Below, in pieces: positions 1 through 8,202 of a DNA stretch of 64,000 nt. Below the pieces are notes generated by a model that saw nothing but the letters and a program-made list of their open reading frames with translations, had not been told where the DNA came from and searched no databases. Source of the DNA: Bin87 sp965221295 (GTDB lineage Bacteria; Chloroflexota; Dehalococcoidia; Lucifugimonadales; UBA3495); contig OZ244879.1 of NCBI GenBank assembly GCA_965221295.1, forward strand, positions 682,001-746,000, in the 5' to 3' direction. The first letter of the stretch is position 1. Each line of letters opens with the position of its first letter. The position numbers and the translations under genes were made by a program.

Positions 1-165
1 AAGTGGGTCAAACCCATAATCGAACAGCATCGCGCCGAAGGCCGCGCCGACGGGCGGGCGGAAATGCACAAGTTGATCCGCCAGTGGGTGGAGCGTCGGG
101 ACGCCGCCCTGCAAGCAGGTAAGGATTTCGATGAACCGTTCCCTTCGCCAGACGATCTTCGATAG
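1..165 (+). CDS. C-terminal end of an unidentified protein (partial)
   Basis: An open frame enters from the left edge and stops with TAG after 54 codons. The visible tail is charged and helical-looking, with a small EGRADGRAE-type run followed by an acidic and proline-rich end (EPFPSPDDLR). The codon pattern is that of the neighbouring genes, so it looks like the true end of a coding region rather than a chance frame. No catalytic motif is visible. I do not recognise the family; the start lies outside the window. It is followed by an 86-base gap before surE on the same strand. Confidence 0.55.
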   Translation, partial: KWVKPIIEQHRAEGRADGRAEMHKLIRQWVERRDAALQAGKDFDEPFPSPDDLR

Positions 166-251
166 CGCGCGCTGATCGGTTTCAGCGTCGCGTTCTGCTC
201 GCCACTACGCCAACAGCATTTGAAATGGTCGACCCCCAGTAGGCCCGCCTC

Positions 252-1154
252 TTGAAAATACTGCTCACCAACGACGATGGAATCCATGCCACGGGGCTGT
301 GGGCCGCCGCCCGCAGCCTTTCTGCAGTCGGTGAAGTGGCCGTGGTCGCCCCTGACCGCGAGCAGTCCGGCGTGGGGGCGTCGATGACGCTGCACGCGCC
401 ACTGTTTGTCCACCAGGTTCCGGCGGAGCAATACCTGCTGCAGTATGCCCCCGGCGATGACTCGCCTCCACGCAGCGCCGACGCTGTGCCCGAACCCTCG
501 GACGACGCGACGCTGGACCTGCCCCATCCCATCAACGCGTGGGCCGTGCAGGGCACCCCCGCCGATTCGTGCATCTTGGCGCTGGAGCAACTGGTCGACC
601 CAAAGCCCGACCTGGTGGTCAGCGGGATCAACCGGGGCTCCAACATGGGCTGGGACGTCATCGTCTCCGGCACTGTGGGCGCGGCCGTGCAAGGATTCGT
701 GCGGGGTTATCCGACCATCGCCATCTCTGTCGGTTCCGTGCAGGCGCCGCGCTACGGTCTGGCTGCCCAGGTGGTGGCGGCGCTGGCCAGCAGGCTGGGG
801 GACGCGCCAGCGGTATCCCCTCCCTACTTTCTCAACGTCAACGTGCCCAACGAACCGGCGGAAAATGTCGCCGGCGTGGCGGTCACCCGGTTGGGTGGGC
901 GCGCCTACGGAGAATCGGTTCGAGCCGAAGATTCCTTCGGACACCGCCGCTATTGGATCTCGCGGAACCGCCCGATTCTATCCGGCGGCGAGGGCACCGA
1001 CATCACAGCGCACAAGGACAACAATATCACCATCACGCCGATGGGATTGGCGTTTTCCACCACCGACGAGCGCATGGCGTTGGTGCAGGGGTTGGTGGAC
1101 CGGGCTGGTTTGCTACCGTCTGCGGCGCCGGCTGCGAACGCTGCCCCGGTTTGA
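252..1154 (+). CDS. surE: 5'/3'-nucleotidase SurE
   Basis: SurE hydrolyses nucleoside 5'- and 3'-monophosphates and short polyphosphates in the cytosol, using a divalent metal. The start is TTG and the protein begins MKILLTNDDGIHATG, the diagnostic N-terminus whose paired Asp residues bind metal. A Ser in the DREQSGVGAS segment and the later SGINRGSNMG motif complete the metal site. At 300 residues it is longer than the usual 250-270. About 30 extra residues (roughly 65-95, acidic and Pro/Ser-rich) sit in the loop before AVQGTPADSC, and the C-terminus has a low-complexity tail. The last 42 bases overlap, tail to tail, the end of the convergent gene on the other strand. Family assignment is secure; the role of the insertion is unknown. 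Confidence 0.95.
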   Translation: MKILLTNDDGIHATGLWAAARSLSAVGEVAVVAPDREQSGVGASMTLHAPLFVHQVPAEQYLLQYAPGDDSPPRSADAVPEPSDDATLDLPHPINAWAVQGTPADSCILALEQLVDPKPDLVVSGINRGSNMGWDVIVSGTVGAAVQGFVRGYPTIAISVGSVQAPRYGLAAQVVAALASRLGDAPAVSPPYFLNVNVPNEPAENVAGVAVTRLGGRAYGESVRAEDSFGHRRYWISRNRPILSGGEGTDITAHKDNNITITPMGLAFSTTDERMALVQGLVDRAGLLPSAAPAANAAPV

Positions 1155-1661
1155 CCGGCGTCGCGGCTCGCCGGCGGTTTGGCGACTGTGGCCGGCTGCC
1201 TCCGTAGGCTCTTGGCGTTCGTACCAAGCGAACCCACCGGCATCCCGGATCCGCCGAATGCGCGGCCGGTCCTTCAACAGCCACAGCGATTGGGTGAGGA
1301 TGGTCAACGCGACGCCGGGCGCCGCCAGCGCGAGCATGGTCGGATCCACCAGCGATTCACCGTTCTGCCAGCGCGATTGCGTCCTGAGGAAGATCCAGCC
1401 TCCGCCGACGATGATCCATGCCCATGACAGCGCGCCGGATACCACCCCGTCGTGCCACGGCGACCGGATGAACAACACCGCGCTACAGGGCCACCAGACA
1501 AAGGTGGGCACGATGAACCATCCCTGGTAGTACCAGGGTTTGAGGGCATCCGGCGGGGTTGGCGGCGCCGAAACTTGACCGGAGGCATCGGGCCGGGCGC
1601 TGGGATGGCGGGCGTCGTTCGCATCCGGCGGCTGTTGTTCGTTGCGATCAGGTACTGGCAT
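1113..1661 (-). CDS. Small membrane protein, three predicted TM segments
   Basis: An unidentified 182-residue protein. The first 40 residues are hydrophilic and Pro/Asp-rich. They are followed by KPWYYQGWFIVPTFVWWP, typical of short bacterial membrane proteins with a W-rich first helix. Hydrophobic stretches fall near residues 48-65, 73-92 and 108-128, and the tail is strongly Arg-rich (positive-inside). The ATG at 1661 was chosen because it follows the upstream gene's stop by 17 bases and the reading frame before it lacks coding character. The 3' end overlaps surE by 42 bases on the opposite strand. It is probably co-transcribed with the small gene upstream. Function unknown. Confidence 0.6.
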   Translation of the reverse strand: MPVPDRNEQQPPDANDARHPSARPDASGQVSAPPTPPDALKPWYYQGWFIVPTFVWWPCSAVLFIRSPWHDGVVSGALSWAWIIVGGGWIFLRTQSRWQNGESLVDPTMLALAAPGVALTILTQSLWLLKDRPRIRRIRDAGGFAWYERQEPTEAAGHSRQTAGEPRRRSNRGSVRSRRRRR

Positions 1662-1678
1662 GGCCAGGAGTCTTCCGG

Positions 1679-1942
1679 TCAGTTTCGGGCCAGCAGCATG
1701 TGGAATTCCAGTTCGCCCAAATGCCGGCCCTCGTTGATCGATGCCGCCGCGTATTCTAAGCACATTCGAGCAAACCCGGGGTACTCGTAAACGTTGCTTC
1801 CCAGTACAACGTTAGGAACAACCGCCTGCAGGTCCACTTCAAGGCAGTTGGGGTCGCGCTCGTTGACCGACAAAAACACCTCGCGGCCGGTTACCCGTTG
1901 CAGCTTGTCGCGCATTCGCTCTACGAACTTCGCGTTTTCCAT
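1679..1942 (-). CDS. Conserved-looking hypothetical protein, 87 aa
   Basis: An unidentified soluble 87-residue protein, acidic, with an amphipathic N-terminal helix (MENAKFVERMRDKLQRV) and a compact C-terminal half. No signal peptide or membrane segment. An upstream in-frame ATG at 2002 would add 20 residues, but MENAK is preferred because GAAGAA lies just before it and the added part is Pro/Arg-rich without coding bias. The gene lies 17 bases upstream of the membrane-protein gene on the same strand, so the two probably form a small operon. No function can be assigned. Confidence 0.5.
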   Translation of the reverse strand: MENAKFVERMRDKLQRVTGREVFLSVNERDPNCLEVDLQAVVPNVVLGSNVYEYPGFARMCLEYAAASINEGRHLGELEFHMLLARN

Positions 1943-2186
1943 TTCTTCGGGCTCTGTACGGTGGGTTCGGGGGTCCGCCAGTAGCCGCAAAAATGGTATC
2001 ACACTTCGACCTGACCTTCGGCGTGGCGCTATCGTTCATGGTTCCGCCGCATTTTTGGCGTTATCCTGCATTGGCGCCTGGGGAAGGGCGCCAGGAGGCG
2101 CGTCGCCGGAGACGCGGGGCGGTATGTTATGATTGGCCCGCCCCCAACGACGGGTGGTGGCAACCGCCCGTTCCCATCGTTACGGT

Positions 2187-3569
2187 ATGGATAATTTCCC
2201 GGCCGCTTTGATTGCCCGCTGGATTAAGCCTCGCTGGATCAGGCCCCAATGGATCAGGACGTATGGCGCCGTGGTCCTGGCGGTGGCGCTGGCGGTCAAT
2301 TTGATCACCAGCTTCTCCCTGTATGTTCAAGCGTTGACCATCCCAGGGATGAAGGGCAGTTTCGATCTCTCCTACACCACGGTTTTCGTGCTGGTGGTGG
2401 CGGTGTCGGTTTCGAGAGTCCTCTCGGGGCTGCTGTCCGGCGCCGCGGCCGCGCGTTACGGCGGCCGCTGGATGGTCACCAGCAGCGTCTTCCTACAGGC
2501 GGCGGCCATGGCGTTGTTGGGGTGGTCGCCCAACTACTGGGTGGCGCTGCTGGCAATGGTAGCGGTCGGCGTTGCATCGGGAGCGGCTCTGACGCCCATG
2601 ATGGGCATGTTGACCCCCTGGTTTCGGACCGGCGACCGAGGCATGGCCGCTGGCATCGCGGCCACCGGCGGCAGCCTGGCCATCATATTCACGGGCGCTA
2701 TCGTTCCGCCGCTGACCGCAATGTTCGGCGAGGAAGCCTGGCGGTACACCTGGTACGTCCTGGCGGTTGGTAGCGTCATCATCGGGGCGCTTTGCGTTGG
2801 TTTCATCCGGGAGTCTCCGGGTGAAGCGACGCCCTACCCGGAACGCCTGGCATCGGCCGCCGATTCAAGGCCGCAACCACCCACACGGCGCGGACCCGCG
2901 GGCTGGCCGGTGCAGGTGTACACCAATCCCCTGGTATGGCTGATCACCGCCATGGCCTTTTGTTCCGGGTTTATCCACGGCATCCTGACCTCCAGTTACG
3001 GAGCCTATCTTGGCGGAGAGCGCGGAATCGACGTCGCCATCGTGGGCGGGTTGTTTATGGCCATCGGCATCCTGAGCGTCGGCAGCGGGGTAGGTTCGGG
3101 CGCGTTGTCAGATCGGGTTGGACGCGGCATGGCGTTTGGCGTAACGTTCCTGCTGGAAGCGGTGTGCCATGCCCTTTTCTGGCTGGCTCCGGATCTGGTC
3201 TCCTTCGTCATCGCTTCGGCCCTGGCCGGATTCGCGCTGCGCTCCACCTATACCATCTGCGCGGCCGCGGCCGGGGATTACGTGCCGATGTACATGGCTC
3301 CGGCCGCCTTCGGATTGATGGGCATGGGCGCGGGAATTGGCGGCGCCGTTTCCCCGGCCATTTCGGGACCCATCGCCGACGCGACTGGCACGCTGGCTTG
3401 GTCCTTCGCCATGGCCTCGGGAGTTGCGGTGATCGGAGCGTCGCTGGGTTTCACCCTTCATTGGATCACCAGGGATGGCGAGGCCGGGGCCGCCGATTCA
3501 GGCCGCGACATCAGCATGACCGCAGCGGGCCAAGAGCCCAGACCGAACCGCGATCAGACCGAACGATGA
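2187..3569 (+). CDS. MFS transporter
   Basis: A major facilitator superfamily permease of about 460 residues, probably 12 membrane segments in two six-helix halves with a cytoplasmic loop near residues 205-250. The second half carries the loop signature GALSDRVGRGMAFG, the MFS D-R-x-G-R motif between its TM2 and TM3. It most resembles the monocarboxylate/oxalate-formate type; the substrate cannot be read from sequence. ATG 2187 is chosen; a TTG 54 bases earlier keeps the frame open. The N-terminal segment contains three 15-bp repeats coding RWIKP/RWIRP/QWIRT. The stop overlaps the next gene as ATGA, so transporter and PIG-L deacetylase are translationally coupled and may act on one substrate. 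Confidence 0.85.
   Translation: MDNFPAALIARWIKPRWIRPQWIRTYGAVVLAVALAVNLITSFSLYVQALTIPGMKGSFDLSYTTVFVLVVAVSVSRVLSGLLSGAAAARYGGRWMVTSSVFLQAAAMALLGWSPNYWVALLAMVAVGVASGAALTPMMGMLTPWFRTGDRGMAAGIAATGGSLAIIFTGAIVPPLTAMFGEEAWRYTWYVLAVGSVIIGALCVGFIRESPGEATPYPERLASAADSRPQPPTRRGPAGWPVQVYTNPLVWLITAMAFCSGFIHGILTSSYGAYLGGERGIDVAIVGGLFMAIGILSVGSGVGSGALSDRVGRGMAFGVTFLLEAVCHALFWLAPDLVSFVIASALAGFALRSTYTICAAAAGDYVPMYMAPAAFGLMGMGAGIGGAVSPAISGPIADATGTLAWSFAMASGVAVIGASLGFTLHWITRDGEAGAADSGRDISMTAAGQEPRPNRDQTER
2218..2262 (+). repeat. Three-copy 15-bp tandem repeat inside the MFS N-terminus
   Basis: Three 15-bp units in phase with codons at 2218-2232, 2233-2247 and 2248-2262. They share a core of TGGAT(T/C)A and encode the pentapeptides RWIKP, RWIRP and QWIRT. 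The same 15-bp periodicity recurs at other gene borders in the window (24748-24974, 28874-28933, 45260-45304). Confidence 0.7.
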
Positions 3570-4315
3570 CTGAACAACCCTCAGGAGATGGAAAACCAGT
3601 GGCACAACAATCCAGCTTGAAATTCAACCGCGCTATGGTGGTGGTCGCCCACGCCGACGATGCCGAGTGGGGGTGCGCCGGCACGGTGGCCCGCCTGTGC
3701 GCCGAAGGTTGCTCGGTCGCTTACGTCGTGTGCACCGATGGCAGCAAGGGCAGCGATGACCCGAACATCACCGCCGAACAGCTGGTGAAGACGCGGGAAT
3801 CGGAGCAGCGGGCGGCGGCCAGAATCCTGGGGCTGTCGGAAGTGTTCTTCCTGGGGTATCCTGACGCCTACCTGGAGTCCACGTTGCAGCTGCGTCGGGA
3901 TATTTCTCGCGCCATTCGGACGCACCGGCCCGAACTGCTCATTTGCATGAACCCGGTGCGCAATCTGGACGGCAGCGGGTATATCGACCACCCGGATCAC
4001 TTCGCCTCCGGGGACGCCGCCATGGGCGCGGTGTATCCGGCTGCCCGCGACCGTCTGACCTTCCCCGAACTGCTGCATGAGGAAGGACTGGAGCCGCATA
4101 AGGTGCGAGAGGTATGGGTGATGGGACGCGCCGAACCCGACCACGTTGTGGATGTAACCGACCACATCGAAACCGCGGTGGCGGCCCTGCGGGCCCACCG
4201 CAGCCAGGTGGATCCAGAGGCCGCCGACCGCCACCTGAAGGAATGGCGGCGACGCGACGGCCAACGGATCAACGTTGACTACGCTGAAGTTTTCAAGAGG
4301 TTCAGCCTGGGGTAA
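3566..4315 (+). CDS. PIG-L family deacetylase
   Basis: A zinc-dependent N-deacetylase of the PIG-L/LmbE family, which removes acetyl groups from N-acetylglucosaminyl or related amide substrates. The N-terminal metal motif reads AHADDAEWGCAG, the family's AHPDDxE with Ala replacing Pro. A second His motif, DHPDH, follows near residue 145. Length (249 aa) is normal and there is no signal peptide, so it acts in the cytosol. Its ATG overlaps the MFS stop (ATGA). Bacillithiol- and mycothiol-type deacetylases belong to this family, but no partner gene for those pathways is nearby, so the substrate is unknown. Confidence 0.88.
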   Translation: MTEQPSGDGKPVAQQSSLKFNRAMVVVAHADDAEWGCAGTVARLCAEGCSVAYVVCTDGSKGSDDPNITAEQLVKTRESEQRAAARILGLSEVFFLGYPDAYLESTLQLRRDISRAIRTHRPELLICMNPVRNLDGSGYIDHPDHFASGDAAMGAVYPAARDRLTFPELLHEEGLEPHKVREVWVMGRAEPDHVVDVTDHIETAVAALRAHRSQVDPEAADRHLKEWRRRDGQRINVDYAEVFKRFSLG

Positions 4316-4458
4316 GCTCCCCGGGTGGCAGAACGGCGTCCAACGGTGCTAACCCCCTAGCCCAGCGGCGGCAAAAGTGGTATCGTTGGCCAGATCGGTT
4401 GGCCGGCGCCGCCGGCCCAGTTCAGGTTGCGTACTTTCCATTCAAGGAGGAGGGAATC

Positions 4459-4884
4459 ATGCCTCAGATCAAGCACATCGCCATCGCCACCAACGACGCG
4501 GAAAAGACCGCCAAGTTCTACGCGGAAGTTTTCGGCCTGCGGGAAGTCGCCAAGCTGGAAAGCGACAACGCCAACGGGTACATGCTGAGCGACGGCAACG
4601 TAAACATGGCCATCCTGGACTTCCAGAACGACGCTGTCGCGGGCGAGCGCGGCAAGGACTGGGAAGGCATCCACCACATTGGGTTTGAAGTGGAGAGCCT
4701 GGAGGAAACCGAGGCGCGCCTTTCTGCCGCTAACTCCAAGCCCATGGATGAGGTCAACCACGCCCTCCATGCCGGCATGACCGGCCCCCGGACGCAGAAC
4801 GTCGAAACGAAGTACGAAGGCCCCAACGGGGAAATGATCGACGTATCCGAAACGGGTTGGGTCGGCACCCGGGGACTGGACTAG
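4459..4884 (+). CDS. VOC family protein (glyoxalase/dioxygenase fold)
   Basis: A 141-residue vicinal-oxygen-chelate fold protein. It opens with QIKHIAIATNDAEKTAKFY, a classic first beta-alpha module. It carries a second metal-type His in HHIGFEVESLEE and ends with GPNGEMIDVSE, where the last Glu ligand of VOC enzymes normally lies. A strong Shine-Dalgarno (AAGGAGG, 4445-4451) fixes ATG 4459. The family includes glyoxalase I, methylmalonyl-CoA epimerase and extradiol dioxygenases; which reaction applies cannot be told. It stands alone between the PIG-L gene and the HicB-like pair. Confidence 0.85.
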   Translation: MPQIKHIAIATNDAEKTAKFYAEVFGLREVAKLESDNANGYMLSDGNVNMAILDFQNDAVAGERGKDWEGIHHIGFEVESLEETEARLSAANSKPMDEVNHALHAGMTGPRTQNVETKYEGPNGEMIDVSETGWVGTRGLD

Positions 4885-4965
4885 TCCCGCCCCATTGACG
4901 CCCGGCAACCCCAATCAACCACCACCAAGCAAGGCGGCGCCCGGCGCGCCGCCTGGAGAGCGGCA

Positions 4966-5442
4966 GTGAATACTCAACCCAGGCAGTTGACTTGCTACAT
5001 CAAGAAAACCCGGTCCAACCCCGACATGTGGGAAGCGTTCTGCGTGGAACTCGACATCCCGGCCGTTGGCGATACCTACGAAGAAGTTGCCGCGATGATG
5101 TACCAGGCCGTGGACAACTACATCGACTACGTGTATCGAAACCAACCCGACGATGAACAGCGGCTGCTCTACCGCCCGATGCCCAAGGCGGATGTCTGGA
5201 AGCTGCAGTTTGAGGAGCGCTTCCTGCAACGCCTTCCCTTCTCCAAGCGCCAGGTGCGGAAGCTCTTCCTCAACGTGGAGAAAGGCATTCCGATACAGCT
5301 GGATCCCAACTACACCGAATTGTGCCTGACGTGCAAAAAATATCGCGGCATCAACCAATTCGAAGTGTTCCACGAACCCAACTCGGCGTATGTGTGGTAC
5401 GACAAAACCTGCAATAGCTGCAAGGCGGCGGGCGCCGGCTGA
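4966..5442 (+). CDS. HicB-like domain protein with C-terminal zinc ribbon (paralog 1)
   Basis: A 158-residue two-part protein. Residues 8-60 (LTCYIKKT...FCVELDIPAVGDTYEEV) match the HicB fold: a short strand, a hydrophobic strand, and the GDTYEEV turn leading into a helix with NYIDYV. HicB proteins usually neutralise the HicA toxin, but no hicA-like ORF is present. The C-terminal 60 residues carry CLTC and CNSC pairs about 30 residues apart, a likely zinc ribbon. The start is GTG with GGAG seven bases upstream. An 8-bp stem-loop (4933-4953) abuts that ribosome site and could affect translation. The next gene is a full-length ungapped paralog. Function unknown; a regulatory or nucleic-acid-binding role is inference. 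Confidence 0.75.
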   Translation: MNTQPRQLTCYIKKTRSNPDMWEAFCVELDIPAVGDTYEEVAAMMYQAVDNYIDYVYRNQPDDEQRLLYRPMPKADVWKLQFEERFLQRLPFSKRQVRKLFLNVEKGIPIQLDPNYTELCLTCKKYRGINQFEVFHEPNSAYVWYDKTCNSCKAAGAG

Positions 5443-5504
5443 CCCAATCGCGCAACGTCGCGAACAGCCGGCGACGGCTCTCCTTGCATTGGCCGGAGTT
5501 GTCC

Positions 5505-5981
5505 ATGAACGCCACGTCCCGCAACCTGACCTGCTACATCAAGAAAACCCAGGCAGATCCGGAAACCTGGGAAGGGTTCTGCGTTGAGATCGACGTTCCG
5601 GCCATCGGGGATTCATACGAGGAGGTGGTCGCGACGCTTTGCGAAACCGTGGAAAACTACCTCGACTACGTACACGAAAGGCAACCTGATGACGAGCAGC
5701 TATTGCTGTATCAACCCATGTCCAGCAGCGCCGCCTTCAAGCTGATGGCACAGGAACGAATCCTCCAACATATCCCGTTTTCCAAGCTTCAAATTCGTAA
5801 AATCTTCATCACGGCCGGACAAGGGGTGCCCGCGCAGCTCGACCCGCGCTACACCCAACTCTGCTTCGTTTGCCGCAAATACCGGGACGTGGGGTTGTTC
5901 GACCTCTACCAATCGTCCAACACCTCCTACGCATGGCACGATACCGCGTGCCGAATCTGCAAGCAGTCCGGCAAGGCCTAG
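5505..5981 (+). CDS. HicB-like domain protein with C-terminal zinc ribbon (paralog 2)
   Basis: Same length (158 aa) as the upstream paralog and alignable without gaps. It has the same LTCYIKKT start, GDSYEEV helix cap, NYLDYV, QPDDEQ, PFSK and QLDP(N/R)YT blocks, and CFVC/CRIC cysteine pairs. Conservation is strong in the HicB-like part and around the cysteines; the stretch near residues 70-85 diverges most. ATG 5505 is preceded by GGAG. The 62 bases separating it from paralog 1 hold no promoter or terminator, so the two are probably co-transcribed. A bidirectional hairpin terminator follows. The retained cysteines indicate both copies are functional. Confidence 0.75.
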   Translation: MNATSRNLTCYIKKTQADPETWEGFCVEIDVPAIGDSYEEVVATLCETVENYLDYVHERQPDDEQLLLYQPMSSSAAFKLMAQERILQHIPFSKLQIRKIFITAGQGVPAQLDPRYTQLCFVCRKYRDVGLFDLYQSSNTSYAWHDTACRICKQSGKA

Positions 5982-6089
5982 CGCCAACTTGGAATGGGAG
6001 TAACTTAGTTTGCTCCGGTTTGGCGCTTGAGTACCGGCGCCGTCCGATGGAGCTCGCGTCAGGGATCGTATATCCCAATTGCATGAGAA

Positions 6090-6112
6090 GAGGCGGGTGA
6101 TTCACCCGCCTC
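6090..6112. terminator. Bidirectional hairpin terminator
   Basis: A perfect 11-bp inverted repeat (GAGGCGGGTGA, then its complement) separated by a single base, with pyrimidine-rich flanks on both sides. It lies exactly between two converging genes: the HicB-like pair from the left and the DUF35 gene from the right. Effective loop size would be 3-5 bases after fraying. Confidence 0.75.
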
Positions 6113-6135
6113 CTTTCATTCGGTCAAAGCCAGGT

Positions 6136-6552
6136 TTACGCTGGCCGGAAGACCAGGCCGGGCTCCTCTGGGTCCACCTCATTGAGGTCCAGTTGCAGCG
6201 GCATCCCCGTCCTGATGTTCTGCGGGTTGCTGGCGTCCACGCCGGCAATCCTGGCAGAGATTCGCGGGCCCTCTTCCAGCGTAACAATGCCAGTGCAGTA
6301 CGGGTTGTTCCGTCCGTACCCCTTGGCCTCCAGGGATGCCGGAGCGACTGAAATGCAGGTGAACGTGCTGAGCGTGGCGCGGCCGCTGAACTCGCACCAT
6401 TCCATGTCGCTGCTGTGGCTCACCGGGTCGATGGGCCGCGCCTCGGCGTACACATTGCCGTTCTGGCGGCAGCGCACCCCCATGAACCTGCCCTCCTTCA
6501 GGAACTCGTAGAACGACGCCGCGTTGAACGGACGGGAGGCTTCAGAGCTCAT
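6136..6552 (-). CDS. DUF35 / OB-fold protein, zinc-ribbon cysteines lost
   Basis: A 138-residue protein of the DUF35 OB-fold family, which binds thiolase-like enzymes and helps bind acyl-CoA. The OB part (GRATLSTFTCISVAP...YCTGIVTLEEGPRI..G.P..L) is clear. The N-terminal rubredoxin-like ribbon that normally supplies four cysteines has decayed: only one Cys remains (GVRCRQNG) and the second CxxC is absent. It lies 11 bases downstream of the thiolase gene on the same strand, the usual pairing. It probably forms a complex with that thiolase, without the usual zinc. Confidence 0.82.
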   Translation of the reverse strand: MSSEASRPFNAASFYEFLKEGRFMGVRCRQNGNVYAEARPIDPVSHSSDMEWCEFSGRATLSTFTCISVAPASLEAKGYGRNNPYCTGIVTLEEGPRISARIAGVDASNPQNIRTGMPLQLDLNEVDPEEPGLVFRPA

Positions 6553-6563
6553 GACAGAACCTC

Positions 6564-7838
6564 CTAACCGCGCTGCAGCACGTTCACCACGCAGGTGCCG
6601 CCGGTGCCGCCTACGTTGTGAGTCAGGCCGAACTCCAGGTTGGGGTTGTTCAACTGGCGGTCTCCGGCCTCGCCACGCAGTTGCTTGTACACCTCGATGA
6701 CCTGGGCTACGCCGCTGGCCCCTACCGGATGCCCCTTGGCCTTCAGGCCGCCACTGGTGTTGATCGGGCGGTCTCCCGAGCGGGCTGTGCGTCCTTCGTC
6801 CACGGCGTGGGGCCCCTCGCCTGGCGCAAAGAATCCGAGGTCTTCGCTGGCCACGATTTCAGCGATGGTGAAGCAGTCATGGACTTCCGCCACCCCGATT
6901 TGCTCCGGACCAACGCCGGCCATCTCGTAAGCTTGGGCCGACGCGATCTTGGCGGCGGAAAGCGAGGTCAACTCTTCGGCGTCGTGCAGCGGACGCCCAG
7001 TGGCCTGTCCGATCCCGGCGATGCGCACCGGCTTGTCGGTGAACTGCTCGGCGATCTCGCTGGCCACCAGCAACACGCACGACGCGCCGTCGGTGATCGG
7101 CGCGCAATCGTAGAGGCGCAGCGGCCAGGCGATCCACGGGTTGGCCCTGGCGTCGTTGAGGAAGTCCAGTTCGTCGGCCCAATCGGGGGCTTCTTCGCCT
7201 CGCTGTTCGGCCCTGGCTTTGCGCCGTTCCATCATTTCCCTGACGGTTACCTGGAACTGAGCCTTGGGGTTCAGTTTGCCGTTCTCGTGGTTCTTCACGC
7301 CCACTTTGAGCAGGTGGTTCAGGTTGGTTTCGTACCGGTCCATATGGGCCTTGGCGATGGCGCCGAAAATGCCGGGGAAGGTCAAGCCCGCCGGCACTTC
7401 GTACAACCCGTCGGCGGCGGACGCCAACACGTCGGTCACGCCTTCGGTTGGCAGCGAGGTCATCTTTTCCACGCCGCCCACCAGCACAACGTCGTACATC
7501 CCGCTGGCGATGGCCATAACGCCCTCGCGCAGCGCGGACCCGCTGCTGGCGCAGGCGTTTTCCACCCGCGTGATGGGCGTTGGCGTCATCCCCAGCCAGT
7601 CGGCCATGATCGGGGCCGTGTGGCCCTGATGCTCGAACAAGTCGGCTGAGTAGTTGCCCAGGTACCCGGCTTCGATATCGGTCGCGGAGATTCCCGTGTC
7701 GATGGTTTCCTGAAGGTCCTGGAAAGCCTCCACGAACAGGTCTCGGCTGGACTTGTCGGGATATGCGCCAAACTGGGACAGTCCAGCGCCCACGATGGAA
7801 ACCTGCCGGGCCAACCGGCGTGGTCGGGTGGTAGCCAT
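6564..7838 (-). CDS. Thiolase family protein (SCP-x / acetyl-CoA acetyltransferase type)
   Basis: A 424-residue thiolase-fold enzyme of the sterol-carrier-protein-thiolase type, which cleaves or forms 3-oxoacyl-CoA. All catalytic elements are present: the nucleophile in ENACASSGSA, EVHDCFT, the GHPVGASG histidine loop, and the C-terminal GGTGGTCVVN. ATG 7838 is chosen over ATG 7847 because AGGAG lies 10 bases before the first and only 1 base before the second. The gene is followed at 11 bases by its DUF35 partner. It stands at the downstream end of the amidase/liv block on the minus strand, so a role in degrading acyl groups released there is plausible but unproven. Confidence 0.9.
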   Translation of the reverse strand: MATTRPRRLARQVSIVGAGLSQFGAYPDKSSRDLFVEAFQDLQETIDTGISATDIEAGYLGNYSADLFEHQGHTAPIMADWLGMTPTPITRVENACASSGSALREGVMAIASGMYDVVLVGGVEKMTSLPTEGVTDVLASAADGLYEVPAGLTFPGIFGAIAKAHMDRYETNLNHLLKVGVKNHENGKLNPKAQFQVTVREMMERRKARAEQRGEEAPDWADELDFLNDARANPWIAWPLRLYDCAPITDGASCVLLVASEIAEQFTDKPVRIAGIGQATGRPLHDAEELTSLSAAKIASAQAYEMAGVGPEQIGVAEVHDCFTIAEIVASEDLGFFAPGEGPHAVDEGRTARSGDRPINTSGGLKAKGHPVGASGVAQVIEVYKQLRGEAGDRQLNNPNLEFGLTHNVGGTGGTCVVNVLQRG

Positions 7839-7847
7839 AGCGCTCAT

Positions 7848-8202
7848 ACTCCTAAATTGCGATTGCCGTCATCCATCGTACACCAAAAGTCGCCGACTGT
7901 ACCAGCATCGCGGCTGGCGCTGGTTGCCAGACGCACCGTCCTGGCGGTTCCTCGGCTGTCGGCGCAGATGCGGCGTCGGCGTTGGCAACGGGGCCCAGCG
8001 GGATTCCCCAGGGCGCCGGATTAGCTTCGCGTAGCCGCAGAATGGGCTCATCCAATCCCTGCTCACTTGCGCCCCCTATGTTGTGGGGCGCCGCGCCAGT
8101 TCCACCGCGACCAGCAGAATGCTACCTACCGTTGCGCCGTGCTGACCGGAGCTTCCGAACCCGTCGGCATCCCAACGCCAGGCGGTCTATCGCGCCGCGT
8201 GG
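7848..8202. other. Intergenic stretch, no feature found
   Basis: About 355 bases between the thiolase and the first amidase. No open frame has coding character, and no strong hairpin or good promoter is visible. It may hold a promoter for the thiolase/DUF35 pair, but I cannot point to one. Confidence 0.4.
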
